A stretch of 64,000 nucleotides of DNA from Stenotrophomonas koreensis (GTDB lineage Bacteria; Pseudomonadota; Gammaproteobacteria; Xanthomonadales; Xanthomonadaceae). Location: assembly GCF_001431525.1 (NCBI RefSeq), contig NZ_LDJH01000005.1:124001-188000 (forward strand), in the 5' to 3' direction. A model generated the notes under the pieces. The model saw only the letters and a list, made by a program, of their open reading frames with translations, made no database searches and was not told the origin of the DNA. Both the position numbers and the translations under genes were made by a program. Position 1 is the stretch's first letter, and each line of letters opens with the position of its first letter. Below are positions 27,495 to 36,102 of the stretch, piece by piece.

Positions 27495-28547
27495 GTGCCG
27501 ACTTACGCCGGACCCAATGTCGCTTCCCGCCCGGCCGATATCGGTGCGATCGTGCGCCTGCTGGTGCTGGTTGGCCTGGCACTGGTGCTGGTGGTGCTGG
27601 ACAGCCGCGGCGGCTGGCTCAGCCAGTGGCGCACCCAGGCCAATGCCGTGGTGCAACCGGTGTGGGCCCTGCTCGGCCTGCCGACGCATGTCGCCGGCGC
27701 GGTGGGCGAGCGCCTGAACAGCCACGCCAGTGTGCTGGAGGAAAACCGGCGCCTGCGCGATGAACTGCTGGTGGCCAACGCCCGGCTGGCCCGGCTGCAC
27801 GCCGCGGCAATGGAAAACGCGCGCCTGCGCGAACGCCTCGGGGTAGCCGAGCGCAATGGCCTGGATGTGCAGCTGGTGCCGATCCTGGATGTGGACCTGG
27901 ATCCGGTGCGTCAGCGCCTGGTGCTGGCTGCCGGCAGCCGCCAGGGGGTGTATGTCGGCCAGGCGGTGATCGATGCCGGTGGCCTGGTCGGCCAGGTGAT
28001 CGAAGTACAGCCGTTCCAGTCGGTGGTGCTGCTGTTGACCGATCCGGATCATGCCATTCCGGTCACCGTCGCGCGCAATGGCGTGCGTCTGATTGCCTAT
28101 GGCCGCGGTGCGCGGCTGGAACTGCGTGACATCCCGCTCAGTGCCGAGGTCGAAGTTGGTGATGAAATCGTCACCTCCGGCCTGGGCGGGCGCTTTCCGC
28201 CCGGTTTCCCGGTCGGCAAGGTGACCACGCTGCGCCCGGATGACAGCCATGCCTTCCTGATCGGCGAGCTGACCCCGGCGGCCAAGCTCGATCGCGGCCA
28301 GGACGTGCTGCTGCTGCGCCTGCTGCCCGAGTTGCCGGCCGACAGCCCCGCACCTGCCGTCGCGCTCGATGCCCCGGCGCCGGCAATGCGCGCGGCCGCC
28401 GGGCCGGCAGTGGCACCCCGCCAGGCCGGTTCCGCCTTGCCGGTGCCGCGTGCTGCAGCGCCAACGCCCGTCGATTCCGCACCGCCGCAGCCAGCGCCGG
28501 AAACGCCACCGGCGACAATGCCGGCCGCTGCCGAGGGGCTGCGATGA
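27495..28547 (+). CDS. mreC: Rod shape-determining protein MreC
   Basis: A 350-residue bitopic inner-membrane protein that scaffolds the elongasome in the periplasm and activates PBP2. There is a short cytosolic N-terminus, one membrane segment at about 20-38, a coiled coil at about 70-115 (HASVLEENRRLRDELLVANA) and then the double beta-barrel domain (VLAAGSRQGVYVGQAVID; TSGLGGRFPPGFPVGKV). The last ~75 residues are a long Ala/Pro-rich tail, which is longer than in E. coli MreC. GTG start at 27495. Its stop overlaps the mreD ATG. Confidence 0.93.
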   Translation: MPTYAGPNVASRPADIGAIVRLLVLVGLALVLVVLDSRGGWLSQWRTQANAVVQPVWALLGLPTHVAGAVGERLNSHASVLEENRRLRDELLVANARLARLHAAAMENARLRERLGVAERNGLDVQLVPILDVDLDPVRQRLVLAAGSRQGVYVGQAVIDAGGLVGQVIEVQPFQSVVLLLTDPDHAIPVTVARNGVRLIAYGRGARLELRDIPLSAEVEVGDEIVTSGLGGRFPPGFPVGKVTTLRPDDSHAFLIGELTPAAKLDRGQDVLLLRLLPELPADSPAPAVALDAPAPAMRAAAGPAVAPRQAGSALPVPRAAAPTPVDSAPPQPAPETPPATMPAAAEGLR

Positions 28548-29029
28548 GCCGCTGGCGTGGGCGTGGTTGGGTGGTACCGCTGTGCGTGCTGGTGGCCACC
28601 GTGCTCGGGGTAGTGCCATTGCCGGAGGCGGTGCAGCCGTTGCGCCCGTTCTGGCTGGCGCTGATCGTGGCCTGGATGGTCATCGAGCTGCCCGAGCGTT
28701 TCGGCATCGGCCGCGCCTTTCTGCTCGGCCTGCTGGCCGACATGGTCTACGGTTCGCTGTTGGGCGAGCATGCGCTGCGGCTGGTGCTGCTGACCTTCGT
28801 GCTGCAGCACTTCCGCGCGCGGATGCGGTTTTTCCCGCTGCTGCAGCAGGCGATGGTGATCGGCGTGCTGCTGTTTGCCGACCGCGGCCTGACCGCGCTG
28901 CTGCACCTGGTGCTGGGCCAGGCGGCGCAGCCCTGGCTGTGGTGGGGCGCACCGTTGGTCGGGATGCTGCTGTGGCCACCGCTGTTCGTTCTGCTTGACC
29001 GGCTGGGCCACGGGCGGCGCGGGCGATGA
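28544..29029 (+). CDS. mreD: Rod shape-determining membrane protein MreD
   Basis: A 161-residue integral membrane protein with about five hydrophobic segments. FGIGRAFLLGLLADMVYGSLLGEHAL is typical for MreD (part: FLLGLLADMVYGSLLG). It partners MreC in the elongasome. Both ends overlap neighbours by ATGA, so it is translationally coupled within mreC-mreD-mrdA. Confidence 0.92.
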   Translation: MSRWRGRGWVVPLCVLVATVLGVVPLPEAVQPLRPFWLALIVAWMVIELPERFGIGRAFLLGLLADMVYGSLLGEHALRLVLLTFVLQHFRARMRFFPLLQQAMVIGVLLFADRGLTALLHLVLGQAAQPWLWWGAPLVGMLLWPPLFVLLDRLGHGRRGR

Positions 29030-31065
29030 GTCTGGCGCGGCGGCGGCAAACCAAGAACCCGCATGCGGAGGCCGAGCAGTTCCGGCGCCGGGCTGCGATC
29101 GGTTTTGCCGGCGTGCTGCTGGCCCTGGGCGGACTGGGCGGCTGGTATTTCAAGCTGCAGGTGGTCGACCACGCCACCTATGCCACCCGTTCCGAATCCA
29201 ACCGGATCAAGCCGCGGCCGGTCGTACCCGGGCGCGGCATGGTGTATGACCGCGCCGGGCGCCTGCTGGCCGAGAACGTGCCGGCTTTCCGGGTCGACAT
29301 CACCCCGGACAAGGTCCAGGACATGGACGCCACCCTGGCCGGCCTGCGCACGATCTTCGCGCTCAGCGACGAGGACATCGAACGTTTCGAGCAGTCGCGC
29401 AAGGCGCGTCGGCGGTTTTTGCCGGTGACCCTGAAGCTGCGCGTGAGCGAGGAGGAGATGGCGCGCTTTGCGGTGGACCGCTGGAAGTATCCGGGGGTCG
29501 AGCTGGAGCCCTATCTGACCCGGCGCTACCCCTATGGCGAGCTGTTTGCGCATGTGATCGGCTATGTCGGCCGGGTTGATGACCGTGACCTGGAAGTGCT
29601 GGGCGAGGGCAATGCCGCGCTGACCCATATCGGCAAGTCCGGGCTGGAGCGTTATTACGAGGACCAGCTGCGTGGCCGCATCGGCTACGAGCAGGTGGAA
29701 ACCAATGTGCAGGGGCGCGCGATCCGCACCGTGGGCCGGGTGCCGGCGCGTTCGGGCAGCGACCTGCGGCTTTCCATCGATGCCCAGCTGCAGCAGGCGA
29801 TGGTCGCCGCGTTTGGTGAATTCGAAGGCGCGGCGGTGGCGATGGATCCGCGTACCGGCGAGATCCTGGCCATGGTCAGCCTGCCGGCGTATGACCCGAA
29901 CCTGTTCGTCAACGGCATCTCGCATGCCGACTTCCGTGCGCTCAATGACAACCCCTCGCGGCCGCAGTTCAACCGGCTGGTGCTCGGCGGCGTCGCGCCG
30001 GGTTCGACCCTGAAGCCGTTGATCGCGCTGGCCGGGCTGGATGCCGGCGTGCGCCGGCCCGAAGACCGGGTGCTGTCCACCGGTATGTTCCACCTGCCCG
30101 GGGTCAGCCGTGGCTGGGGCGATGCCAGTCGTGGCGGCCATGGCTGGACCGACCTGCGCAAGTCGATCGCGCAGTCGGTGAACACCTATTACTACCGGCT
30201 GGCGCTGGATCTGGGGATCGAGCGTTTCGTGCAGTACATGCACCACTACGGCTTCGGCCAGCCGACCGGGATCGACCTGACCGGCGAGATCGGTGGCATC
30301 CTGCCCTCGCCGGCGACCAAGGCGGCCACGCGCAAGGAGCGCTGGTACCCGGGCGATACGGTCAATGCCTCCATCGGCCAGGGCGACTGGAAGGTCACCC
30401 CGCTGCAGCTGGTGCATGCCGTCGCTGGCCTGGCTGATGGCCAGTTGCGCCGGCCGCACCTGGCGGTGGCCAGCCGCGAGGGCTTCGATGCGCCCTGGCT
30501 GCCGCTGCCACAGCCGGCGCCGACCCCGATCAGTCCCAACCCTGACAACGTCCAGGTGGTACGCGAAGCGATGATGGCCACGATGCAGCCTGGTGGCAGC
30601 GGCGCGCGTACCGCCGCCGGCGCGCCGTACACGATGGCCGGCAAGACCGGCACCGCGCAGGTGGTCAGCCGCCGCGGCAGTGCCGCGGTGGATCCGCGCA
30701 GCCTGCCGATGCATCTGCGCCACCGCGCGCTGTTTGTCGGTTTTGCGCCGGCCGAAAACCCGCAGATCGCGGTGGCCGTCGCGGTGGAGGGCGGTGGTTA
30801 CGGCGGTACTTCGGCCGGGCCGATCGCGCGCAAGGTGTTCGATGCCTGGTTGCTGGGCAAGCTGCCGGAGGGCATGCAGCCGCTGGACAGCGAGCGCGGC
30901 CTGACCGCACTGGCCGAGCGCACCCTGGAGGCCAGCAAGGACGGCTTGCCGCTGGCCCAGGTGCAGGCCGCCCGGCTGGCGGCACTGGCGGCAGAGACCG
31001 CGCCGGTGCAGATCGGTGCGCCGGCGCCTGCACCCTCAGCCACCGACAGCGGGCCGCCACGATGA
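29026..31065 (+). CDS. mrdA: Penicillin-binding protein 2 (elongation transpeptidase)
   Basis: The monofunctional class B PBP that cross-links peptidoglycan during side-wall growth, working with RodA. The 679-residue protein has one N-terminal membrane helix (about 24-42), the non-catalytic dimerisation domain (RPVVPGRGMVYDRAGRLLAE), and the transpeptidase domain with SxxK at about Ser327 (GSTLK), SVN in AQSVNTYYY, and KTG near 540 (AGKTGTAQV). The C-terminal ~60 residues are an Ala-rich extension. ATGA overlaps with mreD before it and rodA after it. Confidence 0.96.
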   Translation: MSLARRRQTKNPHAEAEQFRRRAAIGFAGVLLALGGLGGWYFKLQVVDHATYATRSESNRIKPRPVVPGRGMVYDRAGRLLAENVPAFRVDITPDKVQDMDATLAGLRTIFALSDEDIERFEQSRKARRRFLPVTLKLRVSEEEMARFAVDRWKYPGVELEPYLTRRYPYGELFAHVIGYVGRVDDRDLEVLGEGNAALTHIGKSGLERYYEDQLRGRIGYEQVETNVQGRAIRTVGRVPARSGSDLRLSIDAQLQQAMVAAFGEFEGAAVAMDPRTGEILAMVSLPAYDPNLFVNGISHADFRALNDNPSRPQFNRLVLGGVAPGSTLKPLIALAGLDAGVRRPEDRVLSTGMFHLPGVSRGWGDASRGGHGWTDLRKSIAQSVNTYYYRLALDLGIERFVQYMHHYGFGQPTGIDLTGEIGGILPSPATKAATRKERWYPGDTVNASIGQGDWKVTPLQLVHAVAGLADGQLRRPHLAVASREGFDAPWLPLPQPAPTPISPNPDNVQVVREAMMATMQPGGSGARTAAGAPYTMAGKTGTAQVVSRRGSAAVDPRSLPMHLRHRALFVGFAPAENPQIAVAVAVEGGGYGGTSAGPIARKVFDAWLLGKLPEGMQPLDSERGLTALAERTLEASKDGLPLAQVQAARLAALAAETAPVQIGAPAPAPSATDSGPPR

Positions 31066-32168
31066 GGGCGGTGCTGCGCTGGCTCGGTGACCTGGCCCAT
31101 CGTTTTGGCCGCACCCTGGACCTGCCCCTGCTCGGCGCCCTGCTGGCGCTGATGGTGATCGGCCTGCTGGTGCTGCACAGTGCCGGCGGCATGGGCCTGG
31201 TCAAGGCGCAGGGTGCACGCTGTGTGGTCGGCCTGGCGGCGTTGTGGGCGATTTCGCGCATCCCTATCCTGCGCATCCGCGAACTGACCCCGCTGATCTA
31301 CGCGCTGTCGATGCTGCCACTGCTGGCGGTGTTCGTGATCGGCACCGGCAAGTACGGGCGGCAGTGGATCAACCTGGGCCTGTTCTACCTGCAGCCGGCC
31401 GAACTGCTCAAGGTCTGCCTGCCGATGATGGTGGCCTGGTACCTGAACCGGATGCCGCTGCCGCCGCGGGTGCCGGTGGTGCTGGTGGCCGCGGCGATCA
31501 TCGGCCTGCCCACCGGGCTGGTGATGCTGCAGCCGGATTTCGGCACCGCGGTGCTGATCGCCGCCTCCGGGGTGTTCGTGCTGTTGCTGGCCGGCCTGCC
31601 GTGGTGGTGGGTCGGGGTCGGTATCGGCGGCGTCGCCGCGGCCGCGCCGGTGGCCTGGTTCTGGTTCCTGCGTCCCTACCAGAAGGACCGCATCCTGATG
31701 TTCCTGGACCCGGAAAGTGATGCGCTCGGCGCCGGCTGGAACATCATCCAGTCCAAGATCGCAATCGGCTCCGGCGGCTGGAGCGGGCAGGGCTGGGGCC
31801 AGGGCAGCCAGGCGCATTTGAACTTCATTCCCGAGCAGACCACCGACTTTGCGTTTTCCGTGCTCAGCGAGGAGTTCGGCTGGCTGGGCGTGGCCACCGT
31901 GCTGGCCCTGTATGTATTCGTGGTCGGTCGCTGCCTGTGGATCGCGCTGGAATGCAAGGACGGCTATTCGCGGCTGTTGTGCGGGGCCACCGGGCTGGCC
32001 CTGTTTGTCTATGTGCTGGTCAATGGCGGGATGATTTCCGGACTGCTGCCGGTGGTCGGGGTGCCGATGCCGCTGATCAGTTATGGCGGCACTTCGGCGG
32101 TATCGCTGCTGGTCAGTTTTGGCCTGGTCATGGCCGCGCAGGCCCATCGGCCGGTCAATTACTCCTGA
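31062..32168 (+). CDS. rodA: Peptidoglycan glycosyltransferase RodA
   Basis: The SEDS-family polymerase that extends glycan strands from lipid II in partnership with PBP2. The 368-residue protein has about ten membrane segments. Family motifs are YGRQWINLG, LQPAELLKV, LQPDFGTAVLI, the large loop with GWNIIQSKIAIGSGG, and FAFSVLSEEFGWLG, and GVPMPLISYGGTSAVSLL near the C-terminus. It ends the five-gene shape cluster. An FNR-like box begins 22 bases after the stop codon. Confidence 0.96.
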   Translation: MRAVLRWLGDLAHRFGRTLDLPLLGALLALMVIGLLVLHSAGGMGLVKAQGARCVVGLAALWAISRIPILRIRELTPLIYALSMLPLLAVFVIGTGKYGRQWINLGLFYLQPAELLKVCLPMMVAWYLNRMPLPPRVPVVLVAAAIIGLPTGLVMLQPDFGTAVLIAASGVFVLLLAGLPWWWVGVGIGGVAAAAPVAWFWFLRPYQKDRILMFLDPESDALGAGWNIIQSKIAIGSGGWSGQGWGQGSQAHLNFIPEQTTDFAFSVLSEEFGWLGVATVLALYVFVVGRCLWIALECKDGYSRLLCGATGLALFVYVLVNGGMISGLLPVVGVPMPLISYGGTSAVSLLVSFGLVMAAQAHRPVNYS

Positions 32169-32190
32169 TCCGTGACGTCAAGCGGGTTTT

Positions 32191-32232
32191 TTGATCAGGA
32201 TCAAACCCATTACGGTGGTGCGCGTGCACAAT
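32191..32232 (+). promoter_or_regulatory. FNR/ANR-type box with -10 element
   Basis: TTGATCAGGATCAA (32191-32204) matches the FNR consensus TTGAT-N4-ATCAA at all ten positions. CACAAT at 32227-32232 is a fair -10. A transcript starting about seven bases after it (near 32239) would have the box centred at about -41.5, the class II activation position. The nearest coding gene downstream is mltB, 246 bases on. That an FNR homologue binds here is inference. Confidence 0.5.
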
Positions 32233-32238
32233 GGCGCC

Positions 32239-32410
32239 CCCGCCGCAGCTAAGTGAATGCGCAGTTGAGGTACGGGTCGGATGCCGCGCCTGGCGCGCGT
32301 TCGATGGTCGAAGCAGGCGGCGTGGGGAGACGCTGGCCTGCGCTTGAATCGACCGTGAGTTGCCGGTTGCGTCCGCTGGGGATGGGGGACGCAACCGGTA
32401 ATTCATTATT
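32239..32410 (+). ncRNA. Candidate small RNA between rodA and mltB
   Basis: The stretch is bounded by an FNR-box promoter on the left and a perfect 12-bp hairpin followed by TAATTCATTATTTT on the right, giving a predicted transcript of roughly 170 bases. No convincing reading frame lies inside: the only open one starts at a GTG without a ribosome-binding site and runs through the hairpin. It could instead be the leader of mltB. Evidence is purely from signals. Confidence 0.35.
32363..32398 (+). terminator. Perfect 12-bp hairpin upstream of mltB
   Basis: CCGGTTGCGTCC, loop GCTGGGGATGGG, GGACGCAACCGG, then the T-rich TAATTCATTATTTTCC. It looks like an intrinsic terminator on the plus strand, placed 80 bases before the mltB start. 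It could end a small RNA or attenuate transcription into mltB. Confidence 0.6.
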
Positions 32411-32477
32411 TTCCGGCGGTACCGGCCGGCGGGTTTGAGGTGTGCGATTTGCCCCGGCTGCTGCTAACCTCGACGAC

Positions 32478-33617
32478 ATGAAATTTCGTGCCCTGGCCTG
32501 TCTGGCGTCGCTGTCCCTGGTTGCCTGCGCAACCGGCGACCAGCACGCTCCCGCACCGGTAACCCGCGCTGTGGCGCCGGTACCGGCGACCTCCACCACG
32601 CCGGCAGAAGCCGCTCCCGAGTCCGCCCAGGCATTGCCCCCGGTCGAGGACTGGGCGCACCTGAGCCTGGAGCAGCAGCGCGAGCGCTTCATCGCCGAGG
32701 CCGCTGCCGCGCACCGGCTGGACCCGGCGGTACTGCATGCGGGCCTGGCCCAGGCGCAGATCAAGCCGGCCATCATCAGTGCGATGTCACGCCCGGCCGA
32801 GCGGGTCAAGCCGTGGCATGAGTACCGGCCGATGTTCATCAGCCAGGCGCGGATCGACGGCGGCCGCCAGTTCCTGGCCGAGCACCGCCAGGAGCTGGCC
32901 CGGGTCGAGCAACAGACCGGGGTGCCGGCACAGGTCATCGTGGCCATCATCGGGGTGGAAACCAGTTATGGCCGCAACACCGGCAGCCATCGCGTGCTCG
33001 ATGCGCTGTACACGCTGGCGTTCAACTACCCGCGCAGTGGCGACCCGGCCAAGCTGGATCGTGAAATCCGCCGCGCGGCCTTTTTCCGTGATGAGCTGGC
33101 CAGGCTGTTCGTGCTGGCCCGCGATGAGCAGCTGGACCTGCTCGCCCTGCAGGGCAGTTATGCCGGGGCGATGGGCATGGGCCAGTTCATGCCGTCCAGC
33201 TATCTGGATTTTGCCGTGGATGGCGATGGCGACGGCCGTCGTGACCTGTTCACCAGCCGCGCCGATGTGTTTGCCTCCATCGCCAATTACTTTGTCCGCA
33301 AGGGCGGCTGGCAGCGTGGTGGCCTGATCGCGGTGCCGGCGACCCTGGCCGAGGGCCATGAGGAGTTCAATCCCGAAGACTGGACCCCGCGCTGGAGCCA
33401 GGCAGACCTGGCCCAGCGGGGTTACCGCGCCCGGGTGCCGGTACCGGCGGCGGCCACCGCCACCCCGATCAGCCTGGAGGGCGCGGCCGGCAAGCAGTAC
33501 TGGCTGGGCTACCAGAACTACTATGCGATCACCCGTTACAACATCTCCAAGATGTATGCGATGGCGGTGTTCCAGCTGTCTGAAGCCATTGCCGGACAGG
33601 AGCTGCCGTCGGCATGA
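32478..33617 (+). CDS. mltB: Membrane-bound lytic murein transglycosylase B
   Basis: A 379-residue lipoprotein that cuts the glycan backbone of peptidoglycan, forming 1,6-anhydro-MurNAc ends. The signal has lipobox LVAC. The catalytic Glu is in IIGVETSYGRNTG at about residue 161; QGSYAGAMGMGQFMPSSYL is the family 3 lytic transglycosylase motif, and DGDGDGRRDLF an EF-hand-like calcium loop. ATG 32478 opens the signal peptide; an earlier in-frame ATG at 32442 does not. TAACCT just upstream may be a -10. The stop overlaps rlpA (ATGA). Confidence 0.92.
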   Translation: MKFRALACLASLSLVACATGDQHAPAPVTRAVAPVPATSTTPAEAAPESAQALPPVEDWAHLSLEQQRERFIAEAAAAHRLDPAVLHAGLAQAQIKPAIISAMSRPAERVKPWHEYRPMFISQARIDGGRQFLAEHRQELARVEQQTGVPAQVIVAIIGVETSYGRNTGSHRVLDALYTLAFNYPRSGDPAKLDREIRRAAFFRDELARLFVLARDEQLDLLALQGSYAGAMGMGQFMPSSYLDFAVDGDGDGRRDLFTSRADVFASIANYFVRKGGWQRGGLIAVPATLAEGHEEFNPEDWTPRWSQADLAQRGYRARVPVPAAATATPISLEGAAGKQYWLGYQNYYAITRYNISKMYAMAVFQLSEAIAGQELPSA

Positions 33618-34672
33618 ACCATTACCGCTGGGGATTGGGACTGATCGTACTGGCCTTGGCGGCCTGCAGCAGCGCACCACAGCGCGGCGTCGGCAGCGCC
33701 GACGGAGCCGGGGCGGGCACCGTGGTCAGCGGCAAGGCCGAGTGTCCGCCGGGCTCACCGTATGCACCGGCCAGCGAAGATCCTTCCACCCGCGGCCATT
33801 ACACCGCCGGCGGCCTGTACCGCCCCGGGGTGAGTGACTCCACGCCGGCCTACATTCCCAATGTGGCCTGTATCCCCGAGCCGGTGGTGACCGACGAGCC
33901 GCGCTCGCCGGTCGGCAATCGCTCCCCGTATACGGTGCTGGGCAAGCAGTACCACGTGCTGCAAGATCCACGCGGCTACCAGGAAACCGGTATCGCCTCG
34001 TATTACGGCGCCAAGTTCCATGGCCGGTTGACCTCCAACCGCGAGGTGTATGACATGTACACCTTCAGTGCCGCGCACAAGTCCTTGCCGCTGCCCAGTT
34101 TTGCCGAGGTGACCAACCTGGAGAACGGGCAGAGCGTGATCGTCCGGGTCAATGACCGTGGTCCTTTCCATGACGGCCGGGTCATCGATCTGAGCTATGC
34201 CGCGGCAGTCAAGCTGGGCATTACCCAGCGCGGCACCGGCCAGGTCAGCGTGCGTGCGCTGACCCCGGGCCAGGAGCGTGGCCGGCGCGCGCGCCGCGAT
34301 GCGGCCGCAGCCACCCCCACGTCCACTGCCATGCCCGCCACCGCGGCCACGACCGCGGCACTGGCCGAACCCGCCGCTGCCGTGGTCAGCACGCCGTTGC
34401 CGCAGGCGGTGACGGCTGCCGGCAGGGTCGCTGACAGCCCGCAGGCGGCCTTGCTGCAGGTGGCCAGTTTTGCCAGCCGTGACAATGCCGAACGTGCGCT
34501 GCAGCAACTGCTGCTGGCCGGGATTGCCGGTGGCCGGTTGCAGGATGTGGTCGCCGATGGACGCACCCTGTGGCGTCTGCGGGTGGCCGCCGATGACCAC
34601 AGCACTGTGCCGCAACTGGTGCAGCGTATTGCCGCATTGGGTCTTGGCCAGCCGCGTGTGGTCAACGACTGA
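33614..34672 (+). CDS. rlpA: Septal ring lytic transglycosylase RlpA
   Basis: A 352-residue lipoprotein (lipobox LAAC). It has a double-psi beta-barrel domain at about residues 130-220 (ETGIASYYGAKFHGRLTSN; VRVNDRGPFHDGRVIDLS) and a C-terminal SPOR domain from about 275 (ALLQVASFASRDNAERAL) that binds denuded glycans at the septum. In Pseudomonas RlpA cleaves such stripped glycan strands. A low-complexity Ala/Thr linker joins the domains. It starts inside the mltB stop, so two lytic enzymes are co-translated. Confidence 0.92.
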   Translation: MNHYRWGLGLIVLALAACSSAPQRGVGSADGAGAGTVVSGKAECPPGSPYAPASEDPSTRGHYTAGGLYRPGVSDSTPAYIPNVACIPEPVVTDEPRSPVGNRSPYTVLGKQYHVLQDPRGYQETGIASYYGAKFHGRLTSNREVYDMYTFSAAHKSLPLPSFAEVTNLENGQSVIVRVNDRGPFHDGRVIDLSYAAAVKLGITQRGTGQVSVRALTPGQERGRRARRDAAAATPTSTAMPATAATTAALAEPAAAVVSTPLPQAVTAAGRVADSPQAALLQVASFASRDNAERALQQLLLAGIAGGRLQDVVADGRTLWRLRVAADDHSTVPQLVQRIAALGLGQPRVVND

Positions 34673-34692
34673 ATCCAGGCCGGGTATTGTCG

Positions 34693-34729
34693 TGTGAGCG
34701 TGTGCACATCCGGCTCACCCGCCTACAAT
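34693..34729 (+). promoter_or_regulatory. dacC promoter with CRP/Clp-like box
   Basis: TACAAT (34724-34729) is a good -10 with a weak -35 (TGTGCA, 17-base spacer). Overlapping the -35 is TGTGA-GCGTGT-GCACA (34693-34708), nine of ten matches to the CRP consensus TGTGA-N6-TCACA used by Clp in Xanthomonadaceae. The ATG is at 34768. Confidence 0.5.
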
Positions 34730-34767
34730 GGCCCATCCCCTCCCTGCTCCCGCAAGGTTGCGCTCTG

Positions 34768-35970
34768 ATGAAATTCCGCTTTGCTGTTGCCGCCGCCGCC
34801 GCGCTGACCACCGGTCTGGTGCTGGCTCAGACCCCGCTGCCGACGCCGCGCGCAGCAACCCCCGCTGCGCCGGCGGCGGTGCAGATTCCCGCCGCTCCGG
34901 CGCCGAGCACCGCAACGGCCTGGTTGGTGATGGATCACGCCACCGGGCAGGTGCTGGCCGGTGAGAACATCCACACCCCGCTGCCGCCGGCCTCGATCAC
35001 CAAGGTCATGACCTCCTACGTGATCGCCGCCGAAGTGGCTGCCGGCAAGATCAACCTGGATGACCAGGTGATGATGAGCGAGCGCGCCTGGCGTGAGGGT
35101 GGGGCCGGTACCGATGGCAGCTACTCCGGTTTCCCGGTCAACCAGACCGCGCGCCTGGAAGAGATGGAAAAGGGCATGGCGATCCAGTCCGGCAACGATG
35201 CGGCCATTGCGCTGGCCGAGCACGTGGCCGGCAGCCAGGAAGCGTTTGCCGAACTGATGAACAGCTATGCCGCCAAGATCGGCATGAAGGACAGCCACTT
35301 CGTCAACGCCCACGGCCTGACCGCCGAGGGCCACCAGGCCAGTGCCTATGACCTGGCCCTGCTGGGCCGCGCGCTGGTGCGTGATTACCCGGAAACCTAT
35401 GCCTACAACAAGGTCAAGGAATTCACCGTCGGCAGCATCCGCCAGCACAACCGCAACCTGCTGCTGTGGCGTGATCCGAGCGTGGACGGGATCAAGACCG
35501 GTCACACTGCCGCGGCCGGCTACTGCCTGCTGTCCTCGGCCCAGCGCGGCGACCAGCGCCTGATCGTGGTGCTGCTCGGTGGCGCCTCGGAAAAGCAGCG
35601 CGCCGATGATTCGCTGGCACTGCTCAACTGGGGCTTCCGTTTCCACGAGACCCACCGCCTGTATGAGCCGGCCACGGCCATCACCACCCAGAAGGTGTGG
35701 AAGGGCCAGGCCGCCGAGCTGCAGCTCGGGGTGGCCCAGCCGTTGCTGGTCACCGTGCCGCGCGGCCGTTACGACGAGCTGAAGGCGGTGATGGATGTGC
35801 CGCGCGAGCTGGTGGCCCCGTTTGCCGCCGGCCAGCAGGTCGGCACCGTCAAGGTCAGCCTGGATGACAAGGTCATCGCCCAGGCACCGTTGGTGGCGGT
35901 TGCCGCCGTCGAGGAGGCCGGCTTCTTCAAGCGCCTGTGGCATTCGCTGCTGATGTGGTGGAACAGCTGA
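34768..35970 (+). CDS. dacC: D-alanyl-D-alanine carboxypeptidase (PBP5/6 family)
   Basis: Removes the terminal D-Ala from pentapeptide side chains and so limits cross-linking. The 400-residue protein has a signal peptide (MKFRFAVAAAAALTTGLVLA), the SxxK motif SITK near residue 77, SGN in IQSGNDAAIAL, and KTG in DGIKTGHTAAAGY. The C-terminal domain ends in an amphipathic membrane anchor (FFKRLWHSLLMWW). The frame is open further upstream, but ATG 34768 opens the signal. It closes the cell-wall block and is followed by two hairpins. Confidence 0.94.
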   Translation: MKFRFAVAAAAALTTGLVLAQTPLPTPRAATPAAPAAVQIPAAPAPSTATAWLVMDHATGQVLAGENIHTPLPPASITKVMTSYVIAAEVAAGKINLDDQVMMSERAWREGGAGTDGSYSGFPVNQTARLEEMEKGMAIQSGNDAAIALAEHVAGSQEAFAELMNSYAAKIGMKDSHFVNAHGLTAEGHQASAYDLALLGRALVRDYPETYAYNKVKEFTVGSIRQHNRNLLLWRDPSVDGIKTGHTAAAGYCLLSSAQRGDQRLIVVLLGGASEKQRADDSLALLNWGFRFHETHRLYEPATAITTQKVWKGQAAELQLGVAQPLLVTVPRGRYDELKAVMDVPRELVAPFAAGQQVGTVKVSLDDKVIAQAPLVAVAAVEEAGFFKRLWHSLLMWWNS

Positions 35971-35982
35971 GCGCAGGCGTCT

Positions 35983-36056
35983 GGTCGTCACTGGACGACC
36001 GGCATGAAAAATCGGCATGACCTGCTGAACTTTGGCACGGGCGCCCAGGCGCCCGT
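35983..36056 (+). terminator. Two hairpins between dacC and metN
   Basis: First hairpin: GGTCGTC, loop ACTG, GACGACC (35983-36000). Second: ACGGGCGCC, CA, GGCGCCCGT (36037-36056), followed by TGCTGTT. The second looks like the main terminator of dacC, placed just before metN. Confidence 0.65.
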
Positions 36057-36102
36057 TGCTGTTAGGCTGCACGCCCCACGTTTGTGATGCCCCACGCTTG
36101 CC

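Noticed and set aside
32253..32438. Short frame (61 residues) starting at GTG inside the candidate small RNA
   Set aside because: No ribosome-binding site, and it runs through a perfect 12-bp hairpin; more likely non-coding.
36057..36102. Possible methionine/SAM riboswitch before metN
   Set aside because: Only about 46 bases lie between the dacC terminator and the start codon, with no conserved structure visible.
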